Source: Hepatocystis sp. ex Piliocolobus tephrosceles
Lineage: Eukaryota; Apicomplexa; Aconoidasida; Haemosporida; Plasmodiidae
Assembly (NCBI GenBank): GCA_902459845.2
Contig: CABPSV020000002.1
Coordinates: 64,823 to 78,133 of the forward strand
Length of the DNA stretch: 13,311 nucleotides
Reading direction: 5' to 3'
In this document: one piece after another, positions 1-8,792 of the stretch
Layout: the number at the start of each line of letters is the position of its first letter
Position numbering within the stretch: the first letter of the stretch is position 1
Notes under the pieces: generated by a model
What the model was told of the DNA's origin: nothing
The model's input: only the letters and a program-made list of their open reading frames with translations
Database searches by the model: none
Position numbers and translations under genes: made by a program

Positions 1-3000
1 CTCTTCCTGTTTCTTTTTATTATGTTGAATAATATCTTTTTCTAAATTGTTTCTTATGTTTATGTATTTTTTTATAGAAAAATGATAATTCGAATTTGAC
101 TCTTCTTCTATACTATTTTTTAATATATTATGTTTTTGATAAATATTATAAATATTATTATTATTATTTCTTTGCATAGTTGCATAAAAAGGAATTGGTA
201 TTTTAATGTTTTTATACAAAAAGTAGTAATTAATATTATCATCTGAAAAAATTTGAGTTTTATCATAATCTAAAACTTGTTCAACTGAAAAGTTTAATAT
301 TTGATCTTTCATTACATATGTTTTTATAACATTTAATATAGTGAACATTATATTTTTTATTGAATTATTTTGCATTAAGTTATTTTCAAAAACATTTTTA
401 ACTTTTTTGAAAGTTTCATATATTTCTTTTTTTTTAGCAGTTAACAATTCTTTTTTTTGATTTTCATTTGTAATTATATTTTGCTGTTTAGTGCATTTTT
501 CATCAATTGTGTGCACTTTATTTGTATCGATGTTATTATTAGTTTCAGTTTTATCACCATATAATGACGTAAGCTCTCTTAAATAAGTACATATTTGTTT
601 TGAATAATTATAAAAAAAGTAAATTTTAAATATCAAACAAATAATATTATCATCTATGCAATTATGTAATAACATAATTTTGTTAAGATGCGAAAAATTA
701 ATATTTGCAAAATCGATATCAAGCAGTTCATTTATAATTCTTTTTACAATGATTTCAAAAATTTCTTTTTTGTACATATTATTTTTAATTGTTAATTTAA
801 TTAATTTTATGTAATTAGCTGATATATCATAATAGCGTAAATAGTTGGATAAGGTTTGTGTATAATATTGATTTATGTAAGAACTAATATCAAACTGTTT
901 ATTAATATGAAATAATAAAGATAATTTTAATTTTATGTCTAAAAGGATGTTTTCATTTAGTTGGTTTTTTTCACTGTCAGTTATATTTGTTATTATTTTT
1001 TTTTTAATAAAAAATATTAAAATTTTTTTGTAATAATTGTTACTAAAAACATCTTTAAAAAGTGTTATATAATTAAAAAAATCATAATAATTTTGTTGTT
1101 CAATTTGATTATAAATTAAATTAAAATATATTATATTATCAAATTGAATTTCAACATTATGACATTCTGTTGTATTATGTTCATTAATGCCCATAAGAAC
1201 TAATTTTTTAAAATGTATTAAATATTTTATGTTATTTTCATTGATTGTTTCATTATTGTTAAGGTTTTTAATATTTTTGTAAGTATTGTGTTTTATGTGA
1301 TTCATAGCATTTTGATTTGTTTGTGCATCGGCGGAATGGATCAAATCTGTCTGTATATGTTCTTCTTCTGCTAACTCTATTTGTTGGCGCAACACGTTTT
1401 GCGGATTGTCTGTTATAATTTCGTCATGCTGTTTTTCACTTAATAATATATCATTTCTTGAACTTTCTTGAATATTTTGATTTTGTTTATTATAAAAATA
1501 AACTCTTAAGAATTCTAAAAAAAAAAAGGACACATGTTTATTTAAACATAAGAACTTCGAATTTTCATAAATAAAAAACATAAAAATATATAAATCACTT
1601 AAAAATAATGGATCGTTTTTTTTTTTAACTTGAATATTTTTAATATTTATTAAATGGTATATATTTTCCAAATTTTCTAATAATTTATATGTATTGTTAT
1701 GTTTTAATGTATGTTTTTTAGATTCCTTTTGAACATTTTTAAAATAATTTTGTTCACATAATGTTTTATAATTTTTTATTAGTATGTCATTTAGTTTTTT
1801 TTCAAATGTGTCATTATCATTAACATCGTAAGTTTCAAATAAATTATTCGCAACTTGTGCGTAGTATGTTTCATTGTTTTTGTTGTATACATTAGATAAA
1901 TGAGGATTGTTGATATTTATTAACTTATCATCATCAGTTGTATTAACGGTACTATTTGGCTGCGTTACGTCTTGTTCCATATGTTTATCATCATTGTTAT
2001 GTTCTTCTATTTGCATTTGTTTTTTATAATTATGATTATACTCAAACAGATATTCATTATACGTTTTATTGGATAATAGAGGTGGATAAGCAAGTATTGT
2101 ATGTAGATTAAGTAAATATTTATATGTTAATATATTTTTTAAAATTAACAAATGCGTTTTGTACATGTCATTTTCGTTTGTGCTTTTTTTATAATTTTTT
2201 AATTTATTTTGTAAAAGTTTTTTTTTTTTTTTAGCATCAAAATACTCTATCGATAATTTTTTAATATATTGATTCATGTTGTGTTGAACATTCTGTATAT
2301 TACGTATATATGTGTCATCCATTTGATCATAATTATAATCAGATATTTCGTTTGGTAAATAAGAAGCTTGGTAGTTTAACCAATCTTTGACTTGATTTTT
2401 TATTTTATTAAAATTCCAATACTTTTTACAATTAGTTCCATTTTTTTTCCATACGTTATTAATATCTTTGAGTGTATCAAAAATATCATTATAATTATCA
2501 TCTTCAAAGTTATAATCCTTATAATTGTCATCTTCAAAGTTATAATCATCAGAATATTTATTTTTTTTTTCTTCCATAAATCGTGCGTGTTTTTTTTTAA
2601 CTTCTATAGGAGCAATATTTGTTTTTATTTTTTTTCCTATTCCATCTTCATAACCCATTTTTTTTAATATTTTAAATCCTAAACCATATTGTTCAAAATG
2701 TTTATCACTTTCTTTCAGTTCGTTTAAGTTATATTTTTTTAAATTATCTTTGATAAAATTGCATTCTTGATTTTCTACATCAAAATTTAAATCAAAAACA
2801 AAATGTTTAAATACGTCATATTTTTCATAATCCTCTGAATCACCTGAATCATCGCTTGTAGAGTAATAATGTACATCATCATTATTTTCTTCTACATCCT
2901 TTTTATCGTTTTTAGTTTTATTTCTATTTAAAAAACCTGCACTGATAAATTTTACTGGTTTTAGATAATCATCATCTTTTACATCAGTATTTTTTCTTTT

Positions 3001-3105
3001 TTTTTTGTAGCTTTTATAAAAATTTTCATATTTTTTTTTGTTTTTTTTTGTTTTTTCATCACTTGAGCTATTCTCAAATAGTAAGTCTTCATCAAAGTAG
3101 TCCAT
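1..3105 (-). CDS. TFIP11/NTR1-like G-patch splicing factor, 3' end outside window
   Basis: Open on the minus strand from the ATG at 3105-3103 to the left edge without a stop: 1,035 codons seen, C-terminus missing. An in-frame stop lies 27 nt upstream, so this is the first possible Met. In order: acidic/Lys-rich N-terminus; KPVKFISAGF at residues 49-58, matching the PVNFISAG motif of the TFIP11 N-terminal region; G-patch at about 141-172 (GLGFKILKKMGY, then NIAPIEV); a tandem YNFEDDNY repeat at 186-205; WKKNG and KKYW at 219-230, resembling the WRKDPSG..KKKP stretch that follows the G-patch in TFIP11. The rest is Asn/Lys-rich with hydrophobic helical segments; a GCFC-type domain would be expected there but I cannot delimit it. 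Family knowledge: TFIP11/NTR1 binds the DEAH helicase Prp43/DHX15 through its G-patch and drives release of the intron-lariat spliceosome in the nucleus. Already longer than human TFIP11 (837 aa), as is usual for Plasmodium orthologues with insertions. The G-patch is shortened (see findings). Family assignment is confident; the exact symbol is not assigned. Confidence 0.88.
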   Translation of the reverse strand, partial: MDYFDEDLLFENSSSDEKTKKNKKKYENFYKSYKKKRKNTDVKDDDYLKPVKFISAGFLNRNKTKNDKKDVEENNDDVHYYSTSDDSGDSEDYEKYDVFKHFVFDLNFDVENQECNFIKDNLKKYNLNELKESDKHFEQYGLGFKILKKMGYEDGIGKKIKTNIAPIEVKKKHARFMEEKKNKYSDDYNFEDDNYKDYNFEDDNYNDIFDTLKDINNVWKKNGTNCKKYWNFNKIKNQVKDWLNYQASYLPNEISDYNYDQMDDTYIRNIQNVQHNMNQYIKKLSIEYFDAKKKKKLLQNKLKNYKKSTNENDMYKTHLLILKNILTYKYLLNLHTILAYPPLLSNKTYNEYLFEYNHNYKKQMQIEEHNNDDKHMEQDVTQPNSTVNTTDDDKLININNPHLSNVYNKNNETYYAQVANNLFETYDVNDNDTFEKKLNDILIKNYKTLCEQNYFKNVQKESKKHTLKHNNTYKLLENLENIYHLINIKNIQVKKKNDPLFLSDLYIFMFFIYENSKFLCLNKHVSFFFLEFLRVYFYNKQNQNIQESSRNDILLSEKQHDEIITDNPQNVLRQQIELAEEEHIQTDLIHSADAQTNQNAMNHIKHNTYKNIKNLNNNETINENNIKYLIHFKKLVLMGINEHNTTECHNVEIQFDNIIYFNLIYNQIEQQNYYDFFNYITLFKDVFSNNYYKKILIFFIKKKIITNITDSEKNQLNENILLDIKLKLSLLFHINKQFDISSYINQYYTQTLSNYLRYYDISANYIKLIKLTIKNNMYKKEIFEIIVKRIINELLDIDFANINFSHLNKIMLLHNCIDDNIICLIFKIYFFYNYSKQICTYLRELTSLYGDKTETNNNIDTNKVHTIDEKCTKQQNIITNENQKKELLTAKKKEIYETFKKVKNVFENNLMQNNSIKNIMFTILNVIKTYVMKDQILNFSVEQVLDYDKTQIFSDDNINYYFLYKNIKIPIPFYATMQRNNNNNIYNIYQKHNILKNSIEEESNSNYHFSIKKYINIRNNLEKDIIQHNKKKQEE
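2491..2550 (-). repeat. 30-bp in-frame tandem duplication inside the G-patch gene
   Basis: Two adjacent 30-bp copies (2491-2520 and 2521-2550) differ at three positions. They encode DDYNFEDDNY and KDYNFEDDNY, residues 186-205, just after the G-patch. The acidic, aromatic decapeptide looks like a low-complexity insertion by replication slippage, common in Plasmodium proteins, rather than a domain. Confidence 0.85.
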
Positions 3106-3129
3106 ATTTGTGGTTATAACGTCACTCAA

Positions 3130-3194
3130 TTTTTAAGTTACTATGTTTTTAAGTAACTGTGTTTTAACGCTATTATATTTTTAAGTTACTATGT
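3130..3194. repeat. AAGTTACT/AAGTAACT repeat cluster in the 5' flank of the G-patch gene
   Basis: TTTTTAAGTTACTATGT occurs at 3130-3146 and again at 3178-3194. Between them, at 3147-3163, lies the variant TTTTTAAGTAACTGTGT. Because AGTTACT (3136-3142) is the reverse complement of AGTAACT (3152-3158), the first two copies also form a small hairpin with a 9-nt loop. It lies 25-90 bp upstream of the start codon, probably in the 5' UTR. Confidence 0.6.
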
Positions 3195-3438
3195 ATTTAA
3201 ACCAATTTTCTTTTTACTTAGCCGTTGCTTTAAGTGGCTTTTGTCCCATTCGACATTATAAATAATACATATGTACATAAACATGTGCATGTACGTCTAT
3301 GTAAATTTTATGATACATAGTTCAAATTAATAATTAATATATATAAATGCATTCGTTAAGCATTTTTATATTTTACTTAGATATTTATGTAATAAATTTA
3401 TGTCGGATTTTTACATTTTGTCCAAAAAAAAATATATC

Positions 3439-3494
3439 AGTTCGTATATATATAAACTATATAATTTAGTTTATATTTTCATATATAACGAACT
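3439..3494. repeat. Imperfect inverted repeat (stem-loop)
   Basis: Left arm 3439-3458 begins AGTTCGT and ends ATAAACT. Right arm 3468-3494 begins AGTTTAT and ends ACGAACT. The ends pair, with an extra A/T bulge in the right arm, around the 9-nt spacer at 3459-3467. The GC-containing outer ends (TTCG/CGAA) make it stand out from random A/T palindromes. It sits about 335 bp upstream of the G-patch start codon. Function unknown. Confidence 0.6.
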
Positions 3495-3828
3495 AAAAAT
3501 AAAAATATGAAAAAAATACATTTACAAAAGATATATTTTTTTATATACTTTTTCAAAGTAGTAATAAGTATATATAAATATATTTGCAATTTCTTTTTGT
3601 TTATATTTTTATATATTTTTGTGTATATATATATATCAATTTTTTGTACAATTTTTTTTTTATTAATTATTTATAAAAATGTTACTTTTTTAGGAAATGT
3701 AAAAAGGAAACATAATTAAAACAAACATTTTTTTTTAAACTTTTATAAAACATATGTTTGAATATTACTATAATAAACATGTTACGAACTTCAATCAATC
3801 AATAAAAAAAAATAAAAAAATTCAACTG

Positions 3829-3849
3829 TTTTAAGTTTTAAGTTTTAAG

Positions 3850-3938
<89 letters not shown>
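3829..3938. repeat. Composite microsatellite: (TTTTAAG)3, (TA)19, T47
   Basis: Three perfect TTTTAAG units (3829-3849) are followed by about 19 TA units (3854-3891) and then 47 uninterrupted T (3892-3938). Such poly(dA:dT)/(TA)n runs are typical of Plasmodium intergenic DNA, tend to exclude nucleosomes and vary in length between isolates. The exact lengths may also contain sequencing error. Confidence 0.9.
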
Positions 3939-3939
<1 letters not shown>

Positions 3940-5135
3940 TACCTTCTTATTTTTTATTTTTATTTATAAAAAGAGGAAAGAAGTATTAATATATGTATAT
4001 GGGTTTCATAAAAAAAAAAAATTCATTAAACTAAAAGTTTTACATGTGATAGTAATTGTAAATTTTTAATTATGTTAATATAAATAATAAAGTCGTGAGT
4101 GTTACAGGTGCTTGAGTATTGTAAATTTGTTTAAGAATTGCGCGCATTTATAAGTTTTCTATAGAAATGTATGTACATATATATATATATATATATATCT
4201 GGAATAGTTATTAATTTATATACTTTATAAAAAATAGAATGATGATTTTATTATATATTAATTAGTATTGTATATGTATCAAATTTTGGCATTTATTGTG
4301 TATTAATAAATTCGGCACATCTATCATAGTATATTTAAAACATAATATAATTGAAAATTTGTTTTTTGAAAGCACTAAATACAAAGTAAAATTTATAAGT
4401 ATATATTTTAATTAACACGTTTGTATATTTATAATATTACATATATATTTTAGGTACAAAAAAGTGTTTATTTTATATTTATTTTGTTTATTTTTTATAT
4501 TAATACTTTGAATATGTGGGGAAAAAAAAAGAAATGTGCTATGCAAATTTTATATTCCAAAACGGTACAAAGCAGAAATCATAAGCATACAAATGTTGAT
4601 ATATAAATTAAAAAAAATAATAAAATATTAAAAAGATAAAATTTTATATGAACACTTTGAGTAAATGCTGTTTTGTTTATTGTTGCTATTGAATGTTATG
4701 TTTTTTTTTTTTTGTTTTATTAAGATGGGTGCATAATTTTGGTATTGCATTGAATTTATTTTTATATTTTTATTAAGTTTGGTACATTCATTTTGAAGTT
4801 TCATTTATATTTTTGTGTTTTTATTTAAAATTATGTAATTTTGGGTTATATGAACTAAGTGTAATGCATTAGAATTTTGTATATAGTACAATGCAGTTTT
4901 ATCCTTTTTTTTTCATCAAGAAAAAAAGTGAATGTTCTAACAAAACAAGGCGGTTCTGTTTTTTAATCGAATTGTGTATTTATTCGCTATGACCACCGTT
5001 TTATATTATTTTATCGATACTATAATTTTGAACCGTTTTTTTGAATTAAATTATGTTATTAGTTAAGCTTTATTTTTTACAGTATATTTGTATATCCAAA
5101 GAACAAACAAATACGTTTAATTTTTGCGTTATTTA

Positions 5136-5195
5136 GTATTATATTATTAACTGTTATATTAATTGGTATTATATTATTTGCTGTTATATTATTTG
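5136..5195. repeat. 30-bp intergenic tandem duplication
   Basis: Copies at 5136-5165 and 5166-5195 both start GTATTATATTATT and share CTGTTATATTA. They match at 27 of 30 positions. A decayed partial third unit (GTGTTAACATTATTT) follows. No open frame of any length uses it. Confidence 0.75.
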
Positions 5196-5556
5196 GTGTT
5201 AACATTATTTTTTTATTTGTGTTTTAAAAGTTACGATAAATATGAACCCATAAGGAAAAAAAAATAAAAATTATATATATTAACAATTTGTGTAAGGGTC
5301 ATTATATTATTAACTTAAAATTATTAACTGTGTTAAAATTACGTCTATTGATAGAATATGTATAATAAAGTATAAATTACGCAATGGTTATAAATTGAGA
5401 AAGGTGATAAAATTAAACTGAGAAAAATAAATATTTTTTATTTTATAACTGAAGTAAATCAATATTTTAGCTTATGTATTTGTTTGCATTAATATTAAAC
5501 ATACATATTAATTTTTTTTTTTTTTTATCATATAGCAATATTTAGTTCTTCGGCTG

Positions 5557-5559
<3 letters not shown>

Positions 5560-5595
<36 letters not shown>
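5560..5595. repeat. (TA)n microsatellite
   Basis: About 18 TA dinucleotides without interruption, lying about 170 bp before the left edge of the tandemly duplicated unit. Similar tracts occur at 4177-4198, 7930-7962, 8094-8113 and 11960-11988. Confidence 0.85.
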
Positions 5596-5599
<4 letters not shown>

Positions 5600-6745
5600 C
5601 AAACATTTGTAAGCTTTCTATTTAAATTTTCAGTTATTAAACAGTATTCTATATATTACTTTATTAGGTAATTATAATGTATATGATTTTAAATACATTA
5701 TGTCGCATATTGTAGTTGGAAATTTCGATGTAATTTTGGAAAAATAATATTTAAAAAATTATGTGCACACATATATATTTATTTATTTATTTAAGCATGT
5801 ATATTTTTTATCTAATTGTAAAAATAAATAAAAAAAGATTATAGCTAATATGATAAAACTGAGTTATTATAACAACAATGTTAACAATGGATAAAGTAGT
5901 ACTATTTAAAATCAAAATGGAAAATATAAAATACACCTAACGCACATATATGTTAATTTTTTTTTTTTGTGCAATATTCGAAAATTTTGTTTACTTATAT
6001 TTATAATAAAGTATTTCTTCTATTTTTTTTTATTTTTTATTGTTAACATCAAATTCAATTCAAACTATAGCAATATTTAATTATGCGTATATTTATTTAG
6101 GTATATATTTATTTATAAAAACTTATAGAAATGTGATAAATTTATATATATTCATAATATAATAATTTGAAATACACTTAGTATTTTTTTAAAATTCTGG
6201 TTCACGAATAAATTAATCGTTATATAACATTAACAATTATTTAATTAATAATATTTTATTACAAATTTTTTATTTTATTTTAAAAAATTGCTCAACATCG
6301 ACACATATTTGATAAATTTACTCCCCTTTATTAACTATGGTATATATTCGACAGCACAACTTTTGTAATTATAAATTACATGCACCAATATGAGTAAAAC
6401 AAATATAGATAATGTGATACATGTTATAAGTGCATCTATTTCATTTGATAAATCATAAATACTCCAAAATAAATAAAAATGATTATAATAATTTGTTGAT
6501 ATAGCATTTTATTCCGTTTTAATTATATATGTAAAGCAACATCAATATTATATTACTAAAAACAAACTTTTTAAAAATCGCATGTTTTAAAAAAAAAAAA
6601 ATAGATACTTGAATACCAATATATTTCTTTGTTATAAAGAAACATTATATAGTAGTAAAAAAAAAAAATATAAATAAAAAATAAGATGCACATAAAAAAA
6701 AATTACGATATCATATTTTAAATAAATTTTATTTAATTATAATAA

Positions 6746-6802
6746 ATGAGTTTTATAAAAATAAAATTTAAAGACTCCCACTTATTAATTATGCATATAT
6801 AA
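6746..6802 (+). other. Short upstream ORF (18 codons) of copy A
   Basis: ATG to TAA encodes MSFIKIKFKDSHLLIMHI, ending 70 bp before the gene's first ATG. The same frame, start and stop exist in copy B, with mostly conservative changes but few silent ones. It could be an upstream ORF that dampens translation. No GT donor follows that would join it to the main frame, so I do not treat it as exon 1. It may simply reflect duplicated DNA. Confidence 0.25.
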
Positions 6803-6960
6803 ATCAATAGATAGAAATATAAATAATTATATATAGTTTGATTATTTTATTTTAATATATAAATTAATTTCTATGATTTTTAATTTTTTATGCAGAATGA
6901 AACTATTTATTATTTTTTATATTGTCAATATATTATTTATTATGGATTTAGTAAAAAGTG
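6781..6960 (+). promoter_or_regulatory. Near-identical leader/5' block of copy A
   Basis: This 180-bp block differs from 8771-8950 at only two positions (6793 and 6944). It covers about 92 bp of upstream non-coding DNA plus the first 29 codons. Neighbouring DNA on both sides is much less similar. It probably contains the 5' UTR or core promoter and the signal-peptide coding sequence. Identity may come from gene conversion or from constraint. Confidence 0.6.
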
Positions 6961-7253
6961 AAAATAATTCATACAGTACTCCGGTAACCACTTGCGTAAA
7001 TCCTTGCGTAAATCCTTGCGTAAATCCCTGCGTAAATACTTGCGTAAATACTTGCGGTGTAGACAAGTTACGTACTATATGTAAAAAAATAAAGTGTTGC
7101 AGACCTAGTTTTTGTACATATATAATTCCCTTCCTATTAGGATTAGTTTTATTATGGGGTGGTATATTTATGGGATATATTACTGGAAAGAAAGTTGATG
7201 TAAAATGTGAAGAACCACCAAAAATGGATTGCGAATGTCTGAGGGAACAATAA
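6873..7253 (+). CDS. Small Cys-repeat membrane protein, copy A
   Basis: 126 aa, family not recognised. The hydrophobic N-terminus (residues 9-27, starting MKLFIIFYIV) looks like a signal peptide, with likely cleavage near VKS29. The ectodomain carries Cys at 41, 45, 49, 53, 57 and 61, exactly four apart, from a CVNP/CVNT repeat. A basic KKIKCCRPSFC juxtamembrane segment (71-81) follows, then one transmembrane helix at about 82-104 containing GIFMGYITG, a glycine-zipper spacing. The tail is acidic with three more Cys (112, 120, 122). No PEXEL-like RxLxE/Q/D is visible. The layout resembles ETRAMP-type parasitophorous-vacuole membrane proteins, but ETRAMPs lack such Cys arrays; this is analogy only. 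The first ATG gives an eight-residue pre-extension (MIFNFLCR). Met9 at 6897 gives a cleaner signal peptide and directly follows a pyrimidine-rich TGCAG that could be a splice acceptor. The gene stands alone, 2 kb from its tandem paralogue. Confidence 0.8.
   Translation: MIFNFLCRMKLFIIFYIVNILFIMDLVKSENNSYSTPVTTCVNPCVNPCVNPCVNTCVNTCGVDKLRTICKKIKCCRPSFCTYIIPFLLGLVLLWGGIFMGYITGKKVDVKCEEPPKMDCECLREQ
6993..7055 (+). repeat. 12-bp coding tandem array (CVNP/CVNT), five units plus TGC
   Basis: The unit is TGCGTAAATCCT, or variants ending CCC or ACT. Five full copies (6993-7052) plus a closing TGC give six Cys spaced by four. The codons are nearly identical between units (TGC GTA AAT), which indicates recent slippage expansion. 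Copy B has only two units. Confidence 0.9.
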
Positions 7254-7293
7254 AAAGAAACGTGAGAAATTACGGCAAAAGAAAAAAAAATAT

Positions 7294-7340
7294 ATAAAAG
7301 AGGGGTAACAAACCGTCAGCAACAAATAGCGATTTTAAAT
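7294..7340 (+). promoter_or_regulatory. Conserved 3'-flank element, copy A
   Basis: These 47 nt match 9247-9293 at 43 positions, which is better than most of the mature coding sequence. The element is unusually GC-containing for this window (AAGAGGGG, ACCGTCAGC, AATAGCG). It starts 40 nt after the stop codon. ACGG at 7272-7275 can pair with CCGT at 7313-7316 as a short stem, with a mismatch beyond. It is a candidate 3' UTR regulatory or structured element. Confidence 0.4.
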
Positions 7341-7926
7341 AAAATGTATAATTTTTATAAGTTAAACAACACGTAAAAATATATTATAATATTAATATGT
7401 ACAAAATGTTATTTTTTCTTTATAAATAACATTGTAAATAATGGTTCAAAAAAAGTTAAAATTTTTAAATTAGAGAATAAGTTTTTTGATTTTTTCTATT
7501 TAAAAAAAAAAAGATATTTTTAGTGTTTTTTTTTATAATGAATTTGATATTAAATAGAAAGATAATATGTTTACATATGTCCTTAATTTGTATTTACAAA
7601 TAAGTATATATAATATTGCAACAATAAACTATGATGTAGAATAATAGCTACAATTTGAACTACAGTTCTTTATATATTGATTTTTGATATAACGATTACA
7701 TATTTATGTTAACAAAAAATACTTAAAATATTTTTTATACATTTTTATATTTTTTTACAAATACATGCTGTTATTGTTAATATATACACATATATATATA
7801 TATACTTTAATTTATACATTGTTATCTAATTGTAAAGATAATTTTAAAAAAATAAATTAATATGACAACACTGTTAAAAATGCATGTAAATGTAATATCT
7901 ATACGTAAACTAAAAAATACTTGACG

Positions 7927-7966
<40 letters not shown>

Positions 7967-8548
7967 TCTTTTTTGTTTTTTTTTGCTGTATTCGAAAATC
8001 ACATTTACTTATTATGATCATGAAGTATTTTTTTTTTTTTTTTTAGTGCTAACACCAAATTAAATTTAAGCTATACAAATATTTACTTATGTTTATATAT
8101 ATATATATATATGATATATTTATTTATATATATACCTAATATAATAATTTGACATGTATTTATTTTTTTTAAAAATCTTGCATCACAAATAAATAAATAA
8201 GTATATTATAATAATAACCTTTTTTTTTTTTTTAATTTATAATAATTTAATACTAATAATTTTTTTTTTTTTGGAAGATGGTTAATACTAAAACAAGTTG
8301 GATAAATTGACACCCCTTAATTAACCATTGTATACAATATGCAGCAAACATTTGTAAGTATAATTTGTGTGTATGAATATGAGTAAAACAAATATAGACA
8401 ATTTGATTTATATTGGTTTTTCTAATTATAAATATTTGTAGATAGATAAAAATTTATATAATAAAATGTTGATATTTCCTTTTTTTTTTTTTTTAATTAC
8501 ATATATAAAACAACATCAATATTAAATTAGGTAAGTAAATATGTAAGA

Positions 8549-8563
8549 ACACACACACACACA
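8549..8563. repeat. (AC)7 microsatellite, unit B only
   Basis: About seven AC units precede an A tract at 8570-8586. The matching place in unit A has no AC run, so it arose after the duplication. AC repeats are rare in this otherwise A/T microsatellite landscape. Confidence 0.8.
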
Positions 8564-8735
8564 ATACCAAAAAAAAAAAAAAAAAATAGTTACTTAAATA
8601 CCAAATAATATATTTGTTTGTTGTAAAAAAGCATTATAAAATAAAAAAAAAACAATGAACAAAATAAAAAATAAGATACACATAAAAATAAATTACAATG
8701 TCACATTATAAATAATTTTTAATCAATTATAATAA

Positions 8736-8792
8736 ATGAGCTATATAAAAATAATATTTAAAGAATACTACTTATTAATTATACATATATAA
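8736..8792 (+). other. Short upstream ORF (18 codons) of copy B
   Basis: ATG to TAA encodes MSYIKIIFKEYYLLIIHI, the exact positional equivalent of the short frame upstream of copy A and again 70 bp before the main ATG. Seven codons differ and six of them change the residue, so there is no sign of purifying selection on the peptide. If it matters, it would be by being translated, not by its sequence. Confidence 0.25.

Larger units (their letters stand above)
3106..5766. other. AT-rich intergenic region between the divergent genes
   Basis: No supportable gene in about 2.7 kb. It must hold the 5' flank and promoter of the minus-strand G-patch gene. Visible structure: a small repeat/hairpin cluster at 3130-3194, a stem-loop at 3439-3494, a composite microsatellite at 3829-3938, (TA)n tracts at about 4177-4198 and 5560-5595, and a 30-bp tandem repeat at 5136-5195. 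A 70-codon frame at 3507-3719 is almost only F/I/Y/K/L and is judged chance. No tRNA-like or rRNA-like stretch was seen. Confidence 0.7.
5767..7785 (+). repeat. Tandem duplication, unit A (about 2.0 kb)
   Basis: This stretch is homologous, in the same order and orientation, to 7786-9732. Anchors: TCTAATTGTA at 5811 and 7825; GAGTAAAACAAATATAGA at about 6391 and 8380; the start codons at 6873 and 8863; GTCAGC(A/G) in the 3' flank; CATGCT(G/T)TTATTGTTAAT at 7764 and 9714. The offset shrinks from 2014 through 1990 to 1950, showing indels spread along the unit. Similarity is patchy in the flanks and nearly complete at 6781-6960. Edges are set by eye, to within some tens of bases. Confidence 0.85.

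Noticed and set aside
2392..2667. 91-codon plus-strand frame
   Set aside because: It is antisense to the G-patch coding sequence and is the low-complexity F/I mirror of its Asn/Lys/Asp codons.
3286..3291. TGCATG, the core of an ApiAP2 (AP2-Sp type) site, upstream of the G-patch gene
   Set aside because: A six-base match occurs often by chance, and without conservation or expression data it cannot be called a site.
3507..3719. 70-codon plus-strand frame starting MKKIHLQKIYFF
   Set aside because: Composition is almost only F, I, Y, K and L, as random A/T DNA gives. There is no homology I recognise and no paralogue in the window.
4950..5040. CGGTTC and GAACCG as a distant inverted pair
   Set aside because: Only six bases pair across a spacer of about 75 nt, which is within chance.
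5762..5768. TGTGCAC palindrome, similar to the AP2-I type motif GTGCAC, near the left edge of unit A
   Set aside because: It lies 1.1 kb from the gene and is not kept at the matching position of unit B.
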